A stretch of 64,000 bases of DNA from Sphingomonadales bacterium 32-65-25 (GTDB lineage: Bacteria > Pseudomonadota > Alphaproteobacteria > Sphingomonadales > Sphingomonadaceae). Below, in pieces: positions 41,158 to 50,673 of the stretch. The stretch covers positions 1 to 64,000 of the forward strand of contig NCEU01000007.1 of the NCBI GenBank assembly GCA_002280855.1, given 5' to 3'. The translations under genes were made by a program, and so were the position numbers. The notes beneath the pieces are model-generated. The model was not told the origin of the DNA and made no database searches. It saw only the letters and a list, made by a program, of their open reading frames with translations. Position 1 is the first letter of the stretch; each line of letters begins with the position of its first letter.

Positions 41158-43431
41158 TCACGCGGCCTTTGGCAGCGCCTGTGCCAGCCGCCATAATTTC
41201 TCCGGCGTGGCCGGCATTTCCACCTGCTGGCCATCCAGCGCATCGATGATGGCGTTGATCACCGATGGCATGGCGCCGATGGTCCCAGCTTCGCCGCAGC
41301 CCTTCACGCCCAGCGGGTTGGTGGGCGAGGGGGTGTTGAGCGTTTCAAAGGCGACCGCCGGCGGCATCACGTCGGCGCGCGGGATGCCATAGTCCATCAG
41401 GCTGCCGGTGATCAGCTGGCCGGCCTCATCATAAACGATATTCTCCAGCACGGCCTGGCCCAGCCCTTGCGCGATGCCGCCGTGGATCTGGCCTTCCACC
41501 AGCATCGGGTTCACCAGCACGCCGAAATCATCGACCAGGCTGTAGCGTGTCACGGCGATCATGCCGGTATCGGGGTCCAGCTCGACTTCGGCGATGTGGC
41601 AGCCGTTGGGGAAGGTGGGGGCGGGCTTGGATTCCTTGGTGGTGTACCGGCTGCGGCCATCCAATGCGCCGGGATGGCGGCTGGCGAGTTCGGCCCAGCT
41701 CAGCGTGGCATTGCTGCCGTGCGCCTTGAACAGGCCATCGCCGTAATCGACGTCGCTGCCCAGATCTTCACTGGCCAGCGCAGTGCCGCGGGCAATCATG
41801 TCGTCGGCACACACCAGCACGGCGCCGCCGCCGAACGCCATCGATCGCGAGCCACCAGTGCCGCCGCCCACCTCCATGCGGGTTGTGTCGCCCTGCACGA
41901 TGCGGATCTGGTCCATCGGCACGCCGAGTTTCGCCGCAGCGACCTGCGCATAGACGGTTTCATGGCCTTGGCCGTTGGATTGGGTGCCGACCGACATTTC
42001 GATGGTGCCATCGGCCGCAACCCGCACATCGGCATGTTCCTCGGTGCCGCCACCGCCAGCGATTTCGACATAATAGGCCATGCCGCGACCCAGGCGCTTG
42101 CCGCGCTTGGCGGCTTCCGCCTTGCGGGCGGAGAAGCCGGCCCAATCGGCCACCTGCTTGGCGCGTTCCAGCACGGCGGGGAAATTGCCGATATCGAAGG
42201 TGAGGCCCAGGCCGTTTTCGTGCGGCAGTTCGGCCGGCAGCAGCAGGTTGCGGGCGCGCATCTCGTCAACCGGCACGCCGATTTCGCGGGCGGCAGCTTC
42301 GATCAGCCGCTCCATGATATAGGCCGATTCCGGGCGGCCAGCGCCTCTGTAGGCATCCACCGGCGTGGTGTTGGTCACAACGCCGTGCACCAGATTGTGG
42401 ATCGCCGGGATGCGATAGACGCCGCCCATGATGCGGCCGCCGGCCATCGTCTGGATCGCCGGGCCGAACTGCGCCTGATAGGCGCCCAGATCGGACCAGG
42501 TTTCCACCTTCAGCGCCAGGATGCGGCCCTGCGCATCGAGCGCGAGCGCGGCTTCGCTTTCCATGGCACGGCCGTGGGTATCGGTCTGGAAGGCATCGCT
42601 GCGTTCCCCCGTCCACTTCACCGGGCGGCGCAGATGGCGGGCGGCGTGCAGGCACAGCGCATATTCCGGATACAGGAAGCTCTTCATGCCGAAGCCGCCG
42701 CCGACATCGTGTGTGACAACGCGCATCTGCTCGATCGGCACCTGCAAGATGGCCTTGGCCAGCTCGCGGCGCATGGTGGCAACGCCCTGGCTGCCGGTGG
42801 TGAGCGTGAAGCCTTCGCCCTCGCTATATTCGCCCAGCGCGGCGCGCACTTCCATCGAGGTGGGCGCGATTCGGTTCTGGATGATCTTCAGGCGCGTCAC
42901 ATGCGCGGCGCCGGCAATGGCGGCATCGGCCGCCGCGCCATCGCCCACCTGCCAATCGAACAGGCTGTTCGATTTGGCTTCCGGCCAGATCAGGGATGCA
43001 TCAGGCATAAGCGCGGCAGCGATGCTGGCGACGGCGGGCAGTTCTTCATAATCCACGAAAATGGCTTCGGCACCGGCGCGGGCCGCCTCGCGGGTTTCGG
43101 CGACAACAAAGGCGACACCATCGCCCACAAAGCGCACGCGATCATCGGCCAGCAGCACGCGAGGCGTCTTCACGTCACCTGACAGCGGCACCAGGCAGGG
43201 GATCGGGCCGTAACTTTCGACATCCTTGTGGGTGTAGACGGCGACGACACCCGGCACATCCAGCGCGGCCGACACGTCGATATCCTTGATTTCGGCATGG
43301 GCATGGGGGCTGCGAAGGGTAACGCCATACAGCATGCCGGGCCGCGACAGATCATCGGTGAAACGGCCCTGTCCGGTGAGCAGGCGGGCGTCCTCGACGC
43401 GGGTGACCGATTGGCCGGTGCCGAACTTCAT
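41158..43431 (-). CDS. Molybdenum hydroxylase large subunit (xanthine dehydrogenase/CoxL family, form II-like)
   Basis: 757 residues. The N-terminal a/b hammerhead domain ([35 protein letters not shown]) is followed by the Mo-cofactor domain. The latter has [25 protein letters not shown] (about 358-367) and [16 protein letters not shown], and the catalytic Glu region near the end, [17 protein letters not shown]. The AYRGAGR loop marks the form II or aldehyde-oxidase-like branch and not true CO dehydrogenase (which has AYxCSFR). It would hydroxylate an aromatic or aldehyde carbon. The iron-sulphur and FAD subunits normally beside it are not present on either side. Confidence 0.88.
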   Translation of the reverse strand: MKFGTGQSVTRVEDARLLTGQGRFTDDLSRPGMLYGVTLRSPHAHAEIKDIDVSAALDVPGVVAVYTHKDVESYGPIPCLVPLSGDVKTPRVLLADDRVRFVGDGVAFVVAETREAARAGAEAIFVDYEELPAVASIAAALMPDASLIWPEAKSNSLFDWQVGDGAAADAAIAGAAHVTRLKIIQNRIAPTSMEVRAALGEYSEGEGFTLTTGSQGVATMRRELAKAILQVPIEQMRVVTHDVGGGFGMKSFLYPEYALCLHAARHLRRPVKWTGERSDAFQTDTHGRAMESEAALALDAQGRILALKVETWSDLGAYQAQFGPAIQTMAGGRIMGGVYRIPAIHNLVHGVVTNTTPVDAYRGAGRPESAYIMERLIEAAAREIGVPVDEMRARNLLLPAELPHENGLGLTFDIGNFPAVLERAKQVADWAGFSARKAEAAKRGKRLGRGMAYYVEIAGGGGTEEHADVRVAADGTIEMSVGTQSNGQGHETVYAQVAAAKLGVPMDQIRIVQGDTTRMEVGGGTGGSRSMAFGGGAVLVCADDMIARGTALASEDLGSDVDYGDGLFKAHGSNATLSWAELASRHPGALDGRSRYTTKESKPAPTFPNGCHIAEVELDPDTGMIAVTRYSLVDDFGVLVNPMLVEGQIHGGIAQGLGQAVLENIVYDEAGQLITGSLMDYGIPRADVMPPAVAFETLNTPSPTNPLGVKGCGEAGTIGAMPSVINAIIDALDGQQVEMPATPEKLWRLAQALPKAA

Positions 43432-44234
43432 GGGGCAGACTCCTCAAGGCAGGCCAACAGGCCGGCGTGATAATCGGGGTATAACAGCGAATAGCCAAGC
43501 TGCCTTTTCATGCGGCCATTGGCCACCCTGCGGCACTCGGCATAGAAGGCGCGGCCCATGGGCGACAGAGCGGCCTGTTCCAGCGGGATCAGCGGCGACG
43601 GCTCCATCCCCAGCATCCGTGCGGCGGCCGCCGTGACGGCTTCACCCGGCGCGGGCAGATCATCGGCGATGTTGTAAACGCCGGCCGGGCCGCCGTGCAT
43701 GCTGGCCAGCACGCTGCCTGCAATATCGTCAACATGGATGCGGCTGAACACATGGCCGGGCAGATCGATGCGGGCGACCGGCCCGGCGCGCAGCCGATCA
43801 AGCGCGGAACGGCCGGGGCCATAGATGCCGGGCAGGCGGAACACGCGGGATTGCGGGTGCAGCGCCTCCCACTGCTCATCGGCCAGGTTGCGGCCGCCGC
43901 GACGGCCCTGACGGGGAGCGCCTTCATCAACCCAGGCCCCGCCCGCATTGCCATAAACGCCGGTGGACGAAAGATAGCCGATCCATTTCGCTGGTGCCCT
44001 GGCCAACGCCGACCCAAGGGCGGTCAGCACCGGATCGCTGCCGTCACTGGCAGGCGGCACGGAGGACAAGATGTGCGTGGCACTGGCGATGACGCCCGGC
44101 AATTCCGGACTGTCGAGGGTGAGCACAGCCGGGCCGGGGCGCGAACGCACCGCCGTGAGCGCAAAGCCCGCCGCCTGCGCCGCCTTCGCAATCAAGCCCG
44201 CGCTATACCCAAGGCCAAGAACCAACAGATGCAT
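43428..44234 (-). CDS. NAD(P)-binding epimerase-like SDR (YeeZ-like)
   Basis: 268 residues. The N-terminal nucleotide site is LLVLGLGYSAGLIAKA, a G-x-G-x-x-[AS]-type variant, and the segments YLSSTGVYGNAGGAWVDE and FRLPGIYGPGRSALDRL match extended SDR/YeeZ proteins. The usual Y-x-x-x-K is not clearly kept, so catalysis is uncertain. The C-terminus ends LGYSLLYPDYHAGL. It overlaps the molybdenum hydroxylase gene by four bases (ATGA), which implies co-expression and perhaps a shared pathway. Confidence 0.82.
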   Translation of the reverse strand: MHLLVLGLGYSAGLIAKAAQAAGFALTAVRSRPGPAVLTLDSPELPGVIASATHILSSVPPASDGSDPVLTALGSALARAPAKWIGYLSSTGVYGNAGGAWVDEGAPRQGRRGGRNLADEQWEALHPQSRVFRLPGIYGPGRSALDRLRAGPVARIDLPGHVFSRIHVDDIAGSVLASMHGGPAGVYNIADDLPAPGEAVTAAAARMLGMEPSPLIPLEQAALSPMGRAFYAECRRVANGRMKRQLGYSLLYPDYHAGLLACLEESAP

Positions 44235-44280
44235 GGCACATGTCTAGGCCACGACGCGCACAGGCGCCAGCGCTGCCAGC

Positions 44281-45462
44281 CTATTTGATGTCCGGTGCGT
44301 CCAGATGCTCCGCTTTCCAGCGCATCGCGGTGAGCACGCGGGTGTGGCCGCTGGGGTGATCAAAGAAAATCACTTCTTCCAAGGGACTTGGCTCGATCTT
44401 GCGATATTGCGACAGCTTCATGGCGATGCGGGCAAAGCCATCTGGCGCGCGGGCGGCATTGAGGCCGAAAACATCGGCTTCCTGTTCCTGCACGCGGATC
44501 ATTGTGTTGGTGATCGGCGTGCCCAGCAGGAACACAAAACTGATCACGATGGTCAGCGCCGGCAGCGCGCCGGGATCAGCCATTCCTTCGATCCCCCAGG
44601 GCCCGCCAAAGCGTGTCAGTAGCCACGGCGTACCCACCGCCACCAGCGCCAGGCTGACCGCGATGAGCAGCGTAACGGTGATGATCAGTTTCCACATGTG
44701 GTTGAGCACATAATGGCCCAGCTCGTGCGCCATCACCGCGCGGATCTCGTGAATGTCCTGCTTCATCAGATTGTCGTTCAGCGCGATGCGGGTGGTGCCG
44801 AACAGGCCTTTGACATTGGCGGAGATGCGATCCGATTGGCGGCTGGCATCAACCAGATAGACATTGTCGGCCGGCACACCATTGGCACGCGCCAGCTTGA
44901 GCACCTCGGTCTTCACCGGGCCATCGGGCAGCGGGGCGTAGTCATTGAACAATGGATCAAGATAGACCGGCGCCAGCGTGATCGTGACCATCATCACCCC
45001 GATGGTCAGGCCGGCGCCGCCCAGCCACCAATTGCGCGGGAAACGGCGAATGGCTGCGTGCACGCCCATCCACAGCAGCGCCGCCAGCAGCGTATCGACC
45101 GCAATGAAGATCAGCTGCTCGCCGCCCCATTCGGCAAGGCCTTGATTCGACAGGCCATAGGCATGTTCGCGGAAGAAGTCGGTGTAGAGGACATAGGGCG
45201 CGGTGATGACGGTGATCAGCAGCAGATAGGGCACGGCAAACAGGAAAGCGGCCAGCAACGGTCCCGCCTTGCTGCGCGCCCAGCGGGACAGCCGCGCCGC
45301 CCATCCCAGGCGCAAGACGATCAGATTGGCCACCAACGTGACGAGAAATTCGGCGAGGATCAGCCAGTAGCCACCCTCGAAATAGGCATCGGATTTCGCC
45401 CGCGCCGCGCCCTTCAGCGTCGCCATATAGGCCTGTGTTGCCAGTTCCGGATCAAATGCCAT
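44281..45462 (-). CDS. M48-family membrane zinc peptidase (Ste24/CAAX-protease-like)
   Basis: 393 residues from ATG 45462, preceded by AGGAGA; an upstream extension to 45621 is not supported. Several N-terminal spans (about 30-165) are followed by the zinc site in AVMAHELGHYVLNHMWK, with the third-ligand Glu in VQEQEADVFGLNAA. Segments PLPDGPVKTEVLKLARANGVP and DASRQSDRISANVKGLFGTTRIALND are typical of Ste24-type enzymes. It likely clips or degrades inner-membrane proteins. The divergent gene starts 127 bp away. Confidence 0.9.
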   Translation of the reverse strand: MAFDPELATQAYMATLKGAARAKSDAYFEGGYWLILAEFLVTLVANLIVLRLGWAARLSRWARSKAGPLLAAFLFAVPYLLLITVITAPYVLYTDFFREHAYGLSNQGLAEWGGEQLIFIAVDTLLAALLWMGVHAAIRRFPRNWWLGGAGLTIGVMMVTITLAPVYLDPLFNDYAPLPDGPVKTEVLKLARANGVPADNVYLVDASRQSDRISANVKGLFGTTRIALNDNLMKQDIHEIRAVMAHELGHYVLNHMWKLIITVTLLIAVSLALVAVGTPWLLTRFGGPWGIEGMADPGALPALTIVISFVFLLGTPITNTMIRVQEQEADVFGLNAARAPDGFARIAMKLSQYRKIEPSPLEEVIFFDHPSGHTRVLTAMRWKAEHLDAPDIK

Positions 45463-45588
45463 GGTGTCTCCTGTTGGTATCTGTATTGCATGAACAATAC
45501 AGATAGACAAGCTTGTGCCGCGGCCACACCGCTGACCCGCCGCTTTTGCACAGCTTGCCGCACCCCGCAGCCATGCCACCATCCGCAC

Positions 45589-46689
45589 ATGCTCAGCCGC
45601 GCCGACGATTATCCCATCCACCAGACCCCGGAGCCGATCGCGGTTTCAGGGACGGACCGCAATTTCTATGATCGCTATTTCTTCAGTGCGCAGGCGCCGG
45701 ATGGCGGCGCGGTGGTGGGCGTGGCGATGGGCATCTACCCGCACCTCAACATCATCGATTGCGCGGTATCGGTGCTGGCGGGTGGCCAGCAGCACAGCCT
45801 GTTCGCCAGCCGCATCCTCCACGGCGAGCGCATGGATCTGCGCGTTGGCCCGGTCACGCTGGAGGTGGTTGAACCGCTGCACAAACTGCGCCTTGGCATT
45901 GCGCCCAACGACACCGGCATCGCCGGGGAACTGCTCTTCACCGGCCGCGCCGCGCCGATCCTGGAGCCGCGTTTCATCCGCCGCATCGGCACCCGCACCA
46001 TGATGGACGTGACGCGCATGACGCAGGGCGGCCAGTGGAGCGGGCAGATCAGCGCCGCTGGGGTGGCGCATGATCTCACCGGCTGGCGCGGCACCCGCGA
46101 TCGCAGCTGGGGTGTGCGCCCGATTGGTGCCGCCGATCCGCAAAGCCCGCAGCCGGCAACCCCGCCGCAATTCTTCTGGCTGTGGACGCCGACGGCCTTC
46201 GATGATTGGCACCTGTTCTTCCACAGCAACGACGATGAACATGGCCGGCCGTGGAACCGCGCCGGCGTGCTGGTGCGCCTGAAGGATGGCGCCGAATTCC
46301 CGCTGGAAGATGCACGCATGGCACTCGCTTTCCGCCCTGGCAGCCGCCATGCTGGTGCCGCCCGGCTGGAAGCGCGGCTGCAGGACGGCCGCCCCGTGAC
46401 GGTGGATTTCCGCATCGGCGAGAATTTCATGATGCGCGGCATCGGCTATGGCCACCCGGTGCGCGGGCACGGGATGTTCCAGGGGCCGGACGTCGTTTCG
46501 CACGAGGTGTTCGATCTGGCCGGCATCGATCCGGCCAACCCGATGAACGCGCATGTGCAGGGCCTGAGCGAGGCCAGCCTGTCGATCGGCGGAGCGGTAC
46601 CGCTGGTCGGGCGCGGCCTGTTTGAGCAACTCGCGATCGGCCCGCACGCACCGTCGGGTTTCAAGGACCTGTTCGACCTTGCCGGCTGA
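45589..46689 (+). CDS. Uncharacterised beta-rich protein (DUF7065/DUF7064-like), phosphotransferase partner
   Basis: 366 residues from ATG 45589. The open frame reaches far upstream, but only from here does it have coding character. Conserved-looking segments are GTDRNFYDRYFFSAQAPDG, VGVAMGIYPHLNIIDCAVSVL, RTMMDVTRMTQGGQWSGQI, GTRDRSWGVRPIG and WLWTPTAFDDWHLFFHSND. They resemble a family of lipocalin-like two-domain proteins common in actinobacteria and sphingomonads, with no known activity. It overlaps the next gene by about eleven bases. Family naming is from memory and tentative. Confidence 0.65.
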   Translation: MLSRADDYPIHQTPEPIAVSGTDRNFYDRYFFSAQAPDGGAVVGVAMGIYPHLNIIDCAVSVLAGGQQHSLFASRILHGERMDLRVGPVTLEVVEPLHKLRLGIAPNDTGIAGELLFTGRAAPILEPRFIRRIGTRTMMDVTRMTQGGQWSGQISAAGVAHDLTGWRGTRDRSWGVRPIGAADPQSPQPATPPQFFWLWTPTAFDDWHLFFHSNDDEHGRPWNRAGVLVRLKDGAEFPLEDARMALAFRPGSRHAGAARLEARLQDGRPVTVDFRIGENFMMRGIGYGHPVRGHGMFQGPDVVSHEVFDLAGIDPANPMNAHVQGLSEASLSIGGAVPLVGRGLFEQLAIGPHAPSGFKDLFDLAG

Positions 46690-47668
46690 ACATCTCGTCC
46701 GCTTCCTGTCGACACGCTGGGGGGAAACGGTCAGCATCACCGGCCTGAAGCGTTTCCACGGCGGCTCGGCGCGGCAGACCTATCGCTTTGATGCCACGGG
46801 CGTATCGGGCCGGCGCGAGGCGTTGGTGCTGCGCCGCGACCCGCCGTCGAGCCTGATCGAGACCGACCGGCTGGCCGAATATCGCGCCATCCAGTGTTTC
46901 GCCGGGACCGATGTGCCAGTGCCCGAACCCGTGTTCTGCGACGAAGGCCCGGAAAGCTTTGGTTCGCCCGGGTTTCTCATGCGCGAAGTGCCAGGCGGTG
47001 CAGCGGCTGGCCTGCTCGAACCCGAACCTTATGGCGAGCACGCGGCCGCCATCGGTCGGCAATTCTTCACCGCCTTGGGCCGCATTCACGCCGAGGATCC
47101 GGGCAAGGCGGGATTGCCCGCCATGGCCCCAACGGATGCTGCATCGGCGCGGCTGGCGCACTGGAAGGCGGCATTTGACGCCGATGCCTTCCGCCCGGAA
47201 CCGCTGCTTGATGCCGCCTTCTGCTGGCTGGCCGCCAATCTGCCGCCGCCGCCGGAACGCATCAGCATCGTGCATGGCGATTATCGCTCCGGCAACTTCC
47301 TGCATGACGGGGCGGGCAGGCTGCTGGCCGTGCTGGATTGGGAAATGGTCCACCCCGGCGATGCGCACGAGGATCTGGCCTGGGCCTGCGATCCCTTGTG
47401 GTCGAACTTCTCCGGCCGGCCCGCAGCCACGCTGCCGCTGGCCGAGGCCATCACTGTGTGGGAAGCCGCCTCCGGCCTGAGGCTCATCCCCGAAAGCTGG
47501 CGCTGGTGGCGGCTGTTTGCGCAGGTGCAGGGGCTGGTGATCTGGATCAGCGCCGCGCGTGAGATCATCGATGGCCGCAGCCATGATCCGGTGCTGATGT
47601 TTGCCGGCACCATCCCCTATCGCTTCCACACGCTCACCCTGGCGCAATCGCTGGAGGTCGTCCTGTGA
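46679..47668 (+). CDS. APH-family phosphotransferase (kinase-like)
   Basis: 329 residues if it starts at TTG 46679 (AAGGAC ~10 bases upstream); TTG/other starts up to 46622 are possible. The kinase-like fold shows FHGGSARQTYRF (nucleotide loop), the catalytic loop in IVHGDYRSGNFLHD and the metal-binding LDWEMVHPGDAHEDLAW. Such acyl-CoA-dehydrogenase-associated or small-molecule kinases phosphorylate a hydroxyl group; true antibiotic resistance is unlikely given the gene context. It is embedded between the DUF7065-like gene and a small gene overlapping by GTGA. Confidence 0.85.
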   Translation: MPAEHLVRFLSTRWGETVSITGLKRFHGGSARQTYRFDATGVSGRREALVLRRDPPSSLIETDRLAEYRAIQCFAGTDVPVPEPVFCDEGPESFGSPGFLMREVPGGAAAGLLEPEPYGEHAAAIGRQFFTALGRIHAEDPGKAGLPAMAPTDAASARLAHWKAAFDADAFRPEPLLDAAFCWLAANLPPPPERISIVHGDYRSGNFLHDGAGRLLAVLDWEMVHPGDAHEDLAWACDPLWSNFSGRPAATLPLAEAITVWEAASGLRLIPESWRWWRLFAQVQGLVIWISAAREIIDGRSHDPVLMFAGTIPYRFHTLTLAQSLEVVL

Positions 47669-48045
47669 GCCTGCCACTCTCAGCCTTGCTCGCCGCACTG
47701 GCCAATGCCCAGGCCAATGAAGTCGCGCCCGCCCTGCAATTGCTTGGGCAGGCCGACGCGCCCGATGCCAATTATGCCGGCGGCACCGCGGCGACATCTG
47801 CCCTGATCCTGATGATCACGGCGGCGGAAACGGCGGCCAGGCCGGCCCGCGAAGCTGCTTGCGCCGATGCTGCCCGCCCGCTGCTCGGCGCTGCTGCGGA
47901 TGGCCGTGATGTCCGGGCAACGGCGCTGGGCGCGTTGTTGGCACAAGGCGACAGACACGCGTTGGCTTTGCTGAAGGCCGAAGCCGCTGCCGAATGGCAA
48001 GTGCTGGCCGGGCTGATGCTGCCGCCGCCTGTTCCCGTGGAGTAG
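47665..48045 (+). CDS. Small hypothetical protein at the end of the phosphotransferase operon
   Basis: 126 residues from GTG 47665, overlapping the previous stop by four bases. It is rich in Ala and Leu and predicted wholly helical (LSALLAALANAQANEVAPAL, ALGALLAQGDRHALALLKAEAAAEW), with no signal peptide, membrane span or recognisable catalytic motif. It may be a regulatory or accessory subunit for the phosphotransferase, judged only by coupling. The frame is consistent with the high-GC codon use of its neighbours. Confidence 0.6.
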   Translation: MSLPLSALLAALANAQANEVAPALQLLGQADAPDANYAGGTAATSALILMITAAETAARPAREAACADAARPLLGAAADGRDVRATALGALLAQGDRHALALLKAEAAAEWQVLAGLMLPPPVPVE

Positions 48046-48093
48046 CACCAGAAACCGCTTCCCCTTGGCACCCCTTTCGCGCACCATGGGCGC

Positions 48094-50673
48094 ATGCTTG
48101 ATGCCCGAACCAACCCGCCGCTGGCCGAAGTGCGCCTGACGGATTATCGCGAGCCGGATTGGCTGGTGCCGCAGGTGGAACTTGATTTCCGGCTGGATAA
48201 TGTTCGCACCGTGGTGAAGGCCCGGCTGCACGTGCAGCGCAATGGCACCCACAATCGCCCGCTGGTGCTGGATGGCCATGCGCTGGAAACCACCGCCATC
48301 CGCATCGATGGCGTCGGCGTGGCGGCCTGGCCCAATGGCGACATGCTGACCTTGCCGATCACCGGTGACAGTGCGGTGGTGGAAACCGAAGTCGTCATTC
48401 ACCCGCAGCGCAACACGCGGCTGATGGGGCTTTATGCCAGCGAAGGCCGGCTGGTGACGCAGTGCGAGGCGGAAGGCTTCCGTTCCATCACCTGGTTCCC
48501 CGATCGACCCGATGTCTTGTCCCGCTACACCGTGCGGCTGGAGGCGGAGAAGGTGGCGTTCCCTGTGCTGCTGTCCAACGGTGATCGCGGCGCAGCGCAG
48601 GATCTGCCCGGCGGCCGCCACGACATCAGCTGGACCGATCCCTGGCCCAAGCCCGCCTATCTGTTCGCGCTGGTCGCCGGGCAATTGAGCGCGCTGGAAG
48701 ATGAATTCACCACGGCCAGTGGCCGCCATGTGAAGCTCGCCATCTGGACGGCGGCGGGCGATGTATCGCGCTGCGCCCATGCCATGGCGGCGCTGAAGGC
48801 CAGCATGGACTGGGATGAGCGCGTCTATGGCCGCGAATATGATCTGGACGAATTCAACATCGTGGCTGTGGCTGATTTCAACGCCGGCGCGATGGAGAAC
48901 AAGGGCCTCAACATCTTCAATTCCAAATATATTTTGGCCGATACCGAAACCGCCACCGATCAGGATTTCGATGCCGTGGCCGGCGTGGTGGCGCATGAAT
49001 ATTTCCACAATTGGACCGGCAATCGCGTCACCTGCCGTGACTGGTTCCAGCTGTCCCTGAAGGAAGGTCTAACGGTTTTCCGTGACCAGCAGTTCAGTGC
49101 CGATCAGGGCAGCGCTGCCGTGCGACGCATCGATGATGTGCGGGCGCTGCGCGCCGTGCAGTTCCCCGAAGATGCGGGGCCGCTGGCGCACCCGATCCGC
49201 CCCGATCACTATGTCGAGATCGCCAATTTCTACACGGCGACCATCTACAACAAGGGCGCCGAGGTGATCCGCATGCTGCACACGCTGCTGGGGGCCGATG
49301 GCTTCCGGCGCGGTGCGGACCTGTATTTCGAGCGCCATGATGGCGAGGCTGTCACCTGCGAGGATTGGGTGAAGGCGATGGAAGCGGCCAATGGCGTCGA
49401 GCTGGGCCAGTTCCGGCGCTGGTATGAACAAGCCGGCACGCCGCGCGTTACTGTCGATCTGCGCCAGGCAGGTGGCCGCGTGGAAGTGACGTTGCGTCAG
49501 TCGCTGGCCGCCACGCCGGGCCAGCCCCACAAGATGACCATGCACATGCCGTTCCGCCTGGCGCTGATCGGTCGCAGCAGCGGCAAGCGCATCGGCGAGG
49601 AACTGGTGGTGCAGCTGAAGGAGGCTGTCACCCACATCACCTTCGACGCGGTGGCCGAACCGGTGCTGCCCAGCCTCAATCGCGGCTTTTCGGCGCCGGT
49701 GGTGGTAGAAGCGCAAACGGCCCGCGCCGATCTCGCCTTTCTGGCCGCGCATGACGATGATCCGTTTGCGCGCTGGGAGGCGTTCCAGCGCCTGGCCCTG
49801 TCGGTGCTCTCCACCGATGATGATCCAGCCGAGCTGGTGACAGCGGTGCGCGGCACCTTGCTGGATCCTGGCCTTGATGCCGCCTTCAAGGGTGAGGCGG
49901 TGCTGCTGCCCACGGAAGCCTTCATCGGTGATGCTGCAGAACAGGTGGAGGTGGAGGCCATCCACCGCCGCCGCGATGCCGCGCGTATGGCCATTGCCCA
50001 GGGCCTGGAAGAGCTGTGGTGGCAAACCTATGCGCACGCCACGGCGGCACTCAGCGCCGATCCGGCGGCGCTCAGCCCCGAAGCCAAGGGCGCCCGCCGG
50101 TTGACCAATGTCGCGCTGGGCTATCTGGTCAGCGCCGGTTCTGAACAGGCCTTTGCCGCCGCCCGTCGCCAGTATGACACGGCCGCCACCATGACCGATC
50201 GCATGGGCGCGATGACGGCGCTGGTGAACAGTCCGTCGCCGGAGCGCGAAGCCGTGCTGGCGGACTTCCACCAGCGTTTTGCCAGCAATCCCGACGTGAT
50301 CGACAAATGGTTCAGCGTGCAGGCATTGGCCAACCGGCCCGATGTGCTGGGCCATGTGAAGGCGCTGATCGGCCACCGCGATTTCACCATCGTCAATCCC
50401 AACCGCCTGCGCAGCCTGATCGGGGCCTTTGCGGCCAATCAACGCTGGTTCCACAACGCCGATGGTGCCGGCTATCGCCTGTTGGCCGATCAGTTGATCG
50501 CGGTTGATCGGGTCAACCCGCAGAGCGCCGCCCGGCTGGCGGTGCCGCTGGGCCGCTGGCGCCGGTTCGATGCGGCCCGCAGCGCCCTGATGCGCGGCGA
50601 ACTCGAACGCATCGCTGGCACTGCCGGCATGTCGAAGGACGTGCTGGAAATGGCGTCACGGGCGCTGGCATGA
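48094..50673 (+). CDS. pepN: Aminopeptidase N (M1 family)
   Basis: 859 residues, the usual PepN length. The substrate N-terminus anchor GAMEN is at about 265-269, and the zinc site HEYFHNWTG is at 301-309 with the third ligand in the following LKEGLTVFRDQQF. An N-terminal beta domain (REPDWLVPQVELDFRLD) and a long helical C-terminal domain complete the fold. It releases N-terminal residues from peptides in the cytoplasm. The next gene starts inside its stop codon (ATGA at 50670-50673). Confidence 0.95.
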   Translation: MLDARTNPPLAEVRLTDYREPDWLVPQVELDFRLDNVRTVVKARLHVQRNGTHNRPLVLDGHALETTAIRIDGVGVAAWPNGDMLTLPITGDSAVVETEVVIHPQRNTRLMGLYASEGRLVTQCEAEGFRSITWFPDRPDVLSRYTVRLEAEKVAFPVLLSNGDRGAAQDLPGGRHDISWTDPWPKPAYLFALVAGQLSALEDEFTTASGRHVKLAIWTAAGDVSRCAHAMAALKASMDWDERVYGREYDLDEFNIVAVADFNAGAMENKGLNIFNSKYILADTETATDQDFDAVAGVVAHEYFHNWTGNRVTCRDWFQLSLKEGLTVFRDQQFSADQGSAAVRRIDDVRALRAVQFPEDAGPLAHPIRPDHYVEIANFYTATIYNKGAEVIRMLHTLLGADGFRRGADLYFERHDGEAVTCEDWVKAMEAANGVELGQFRRWYEQAGTPRVTVDLRQAGGRVEVTLRQSLAATPGQPHKMTMHMPFRLALIGRSSGKRIGEELVVQLKEAVTHITFDAVAEPVLPSLNRGFSAPVVVEAQTARADLAFLAAHDDDPFARWEAFQRLALSVLSTDDDPAELVTAVRGTLLDPGLDAAFKGEAVLLPTEAFIGDAAEQVEVEAIHRRRDAARMAIAQGLEELWWQTYAHATAALSADPAALSPEAKGARRLTNVALGYLVSAGSEQAFAAARRQYDTAATMTDRMGAMTALVNSPSPEREAVLADFHQRFASNPDVIDKWFSVQALANRPDVLGHVKALIGHRDFTIVNPNRLRSLIGAFAANQRWFHNADGAGYRLLADQLIAVDRVNPQSAARLAVPLGRWRRFDAARSALMRGELERIAGTAGMSKDVLEMASRALA

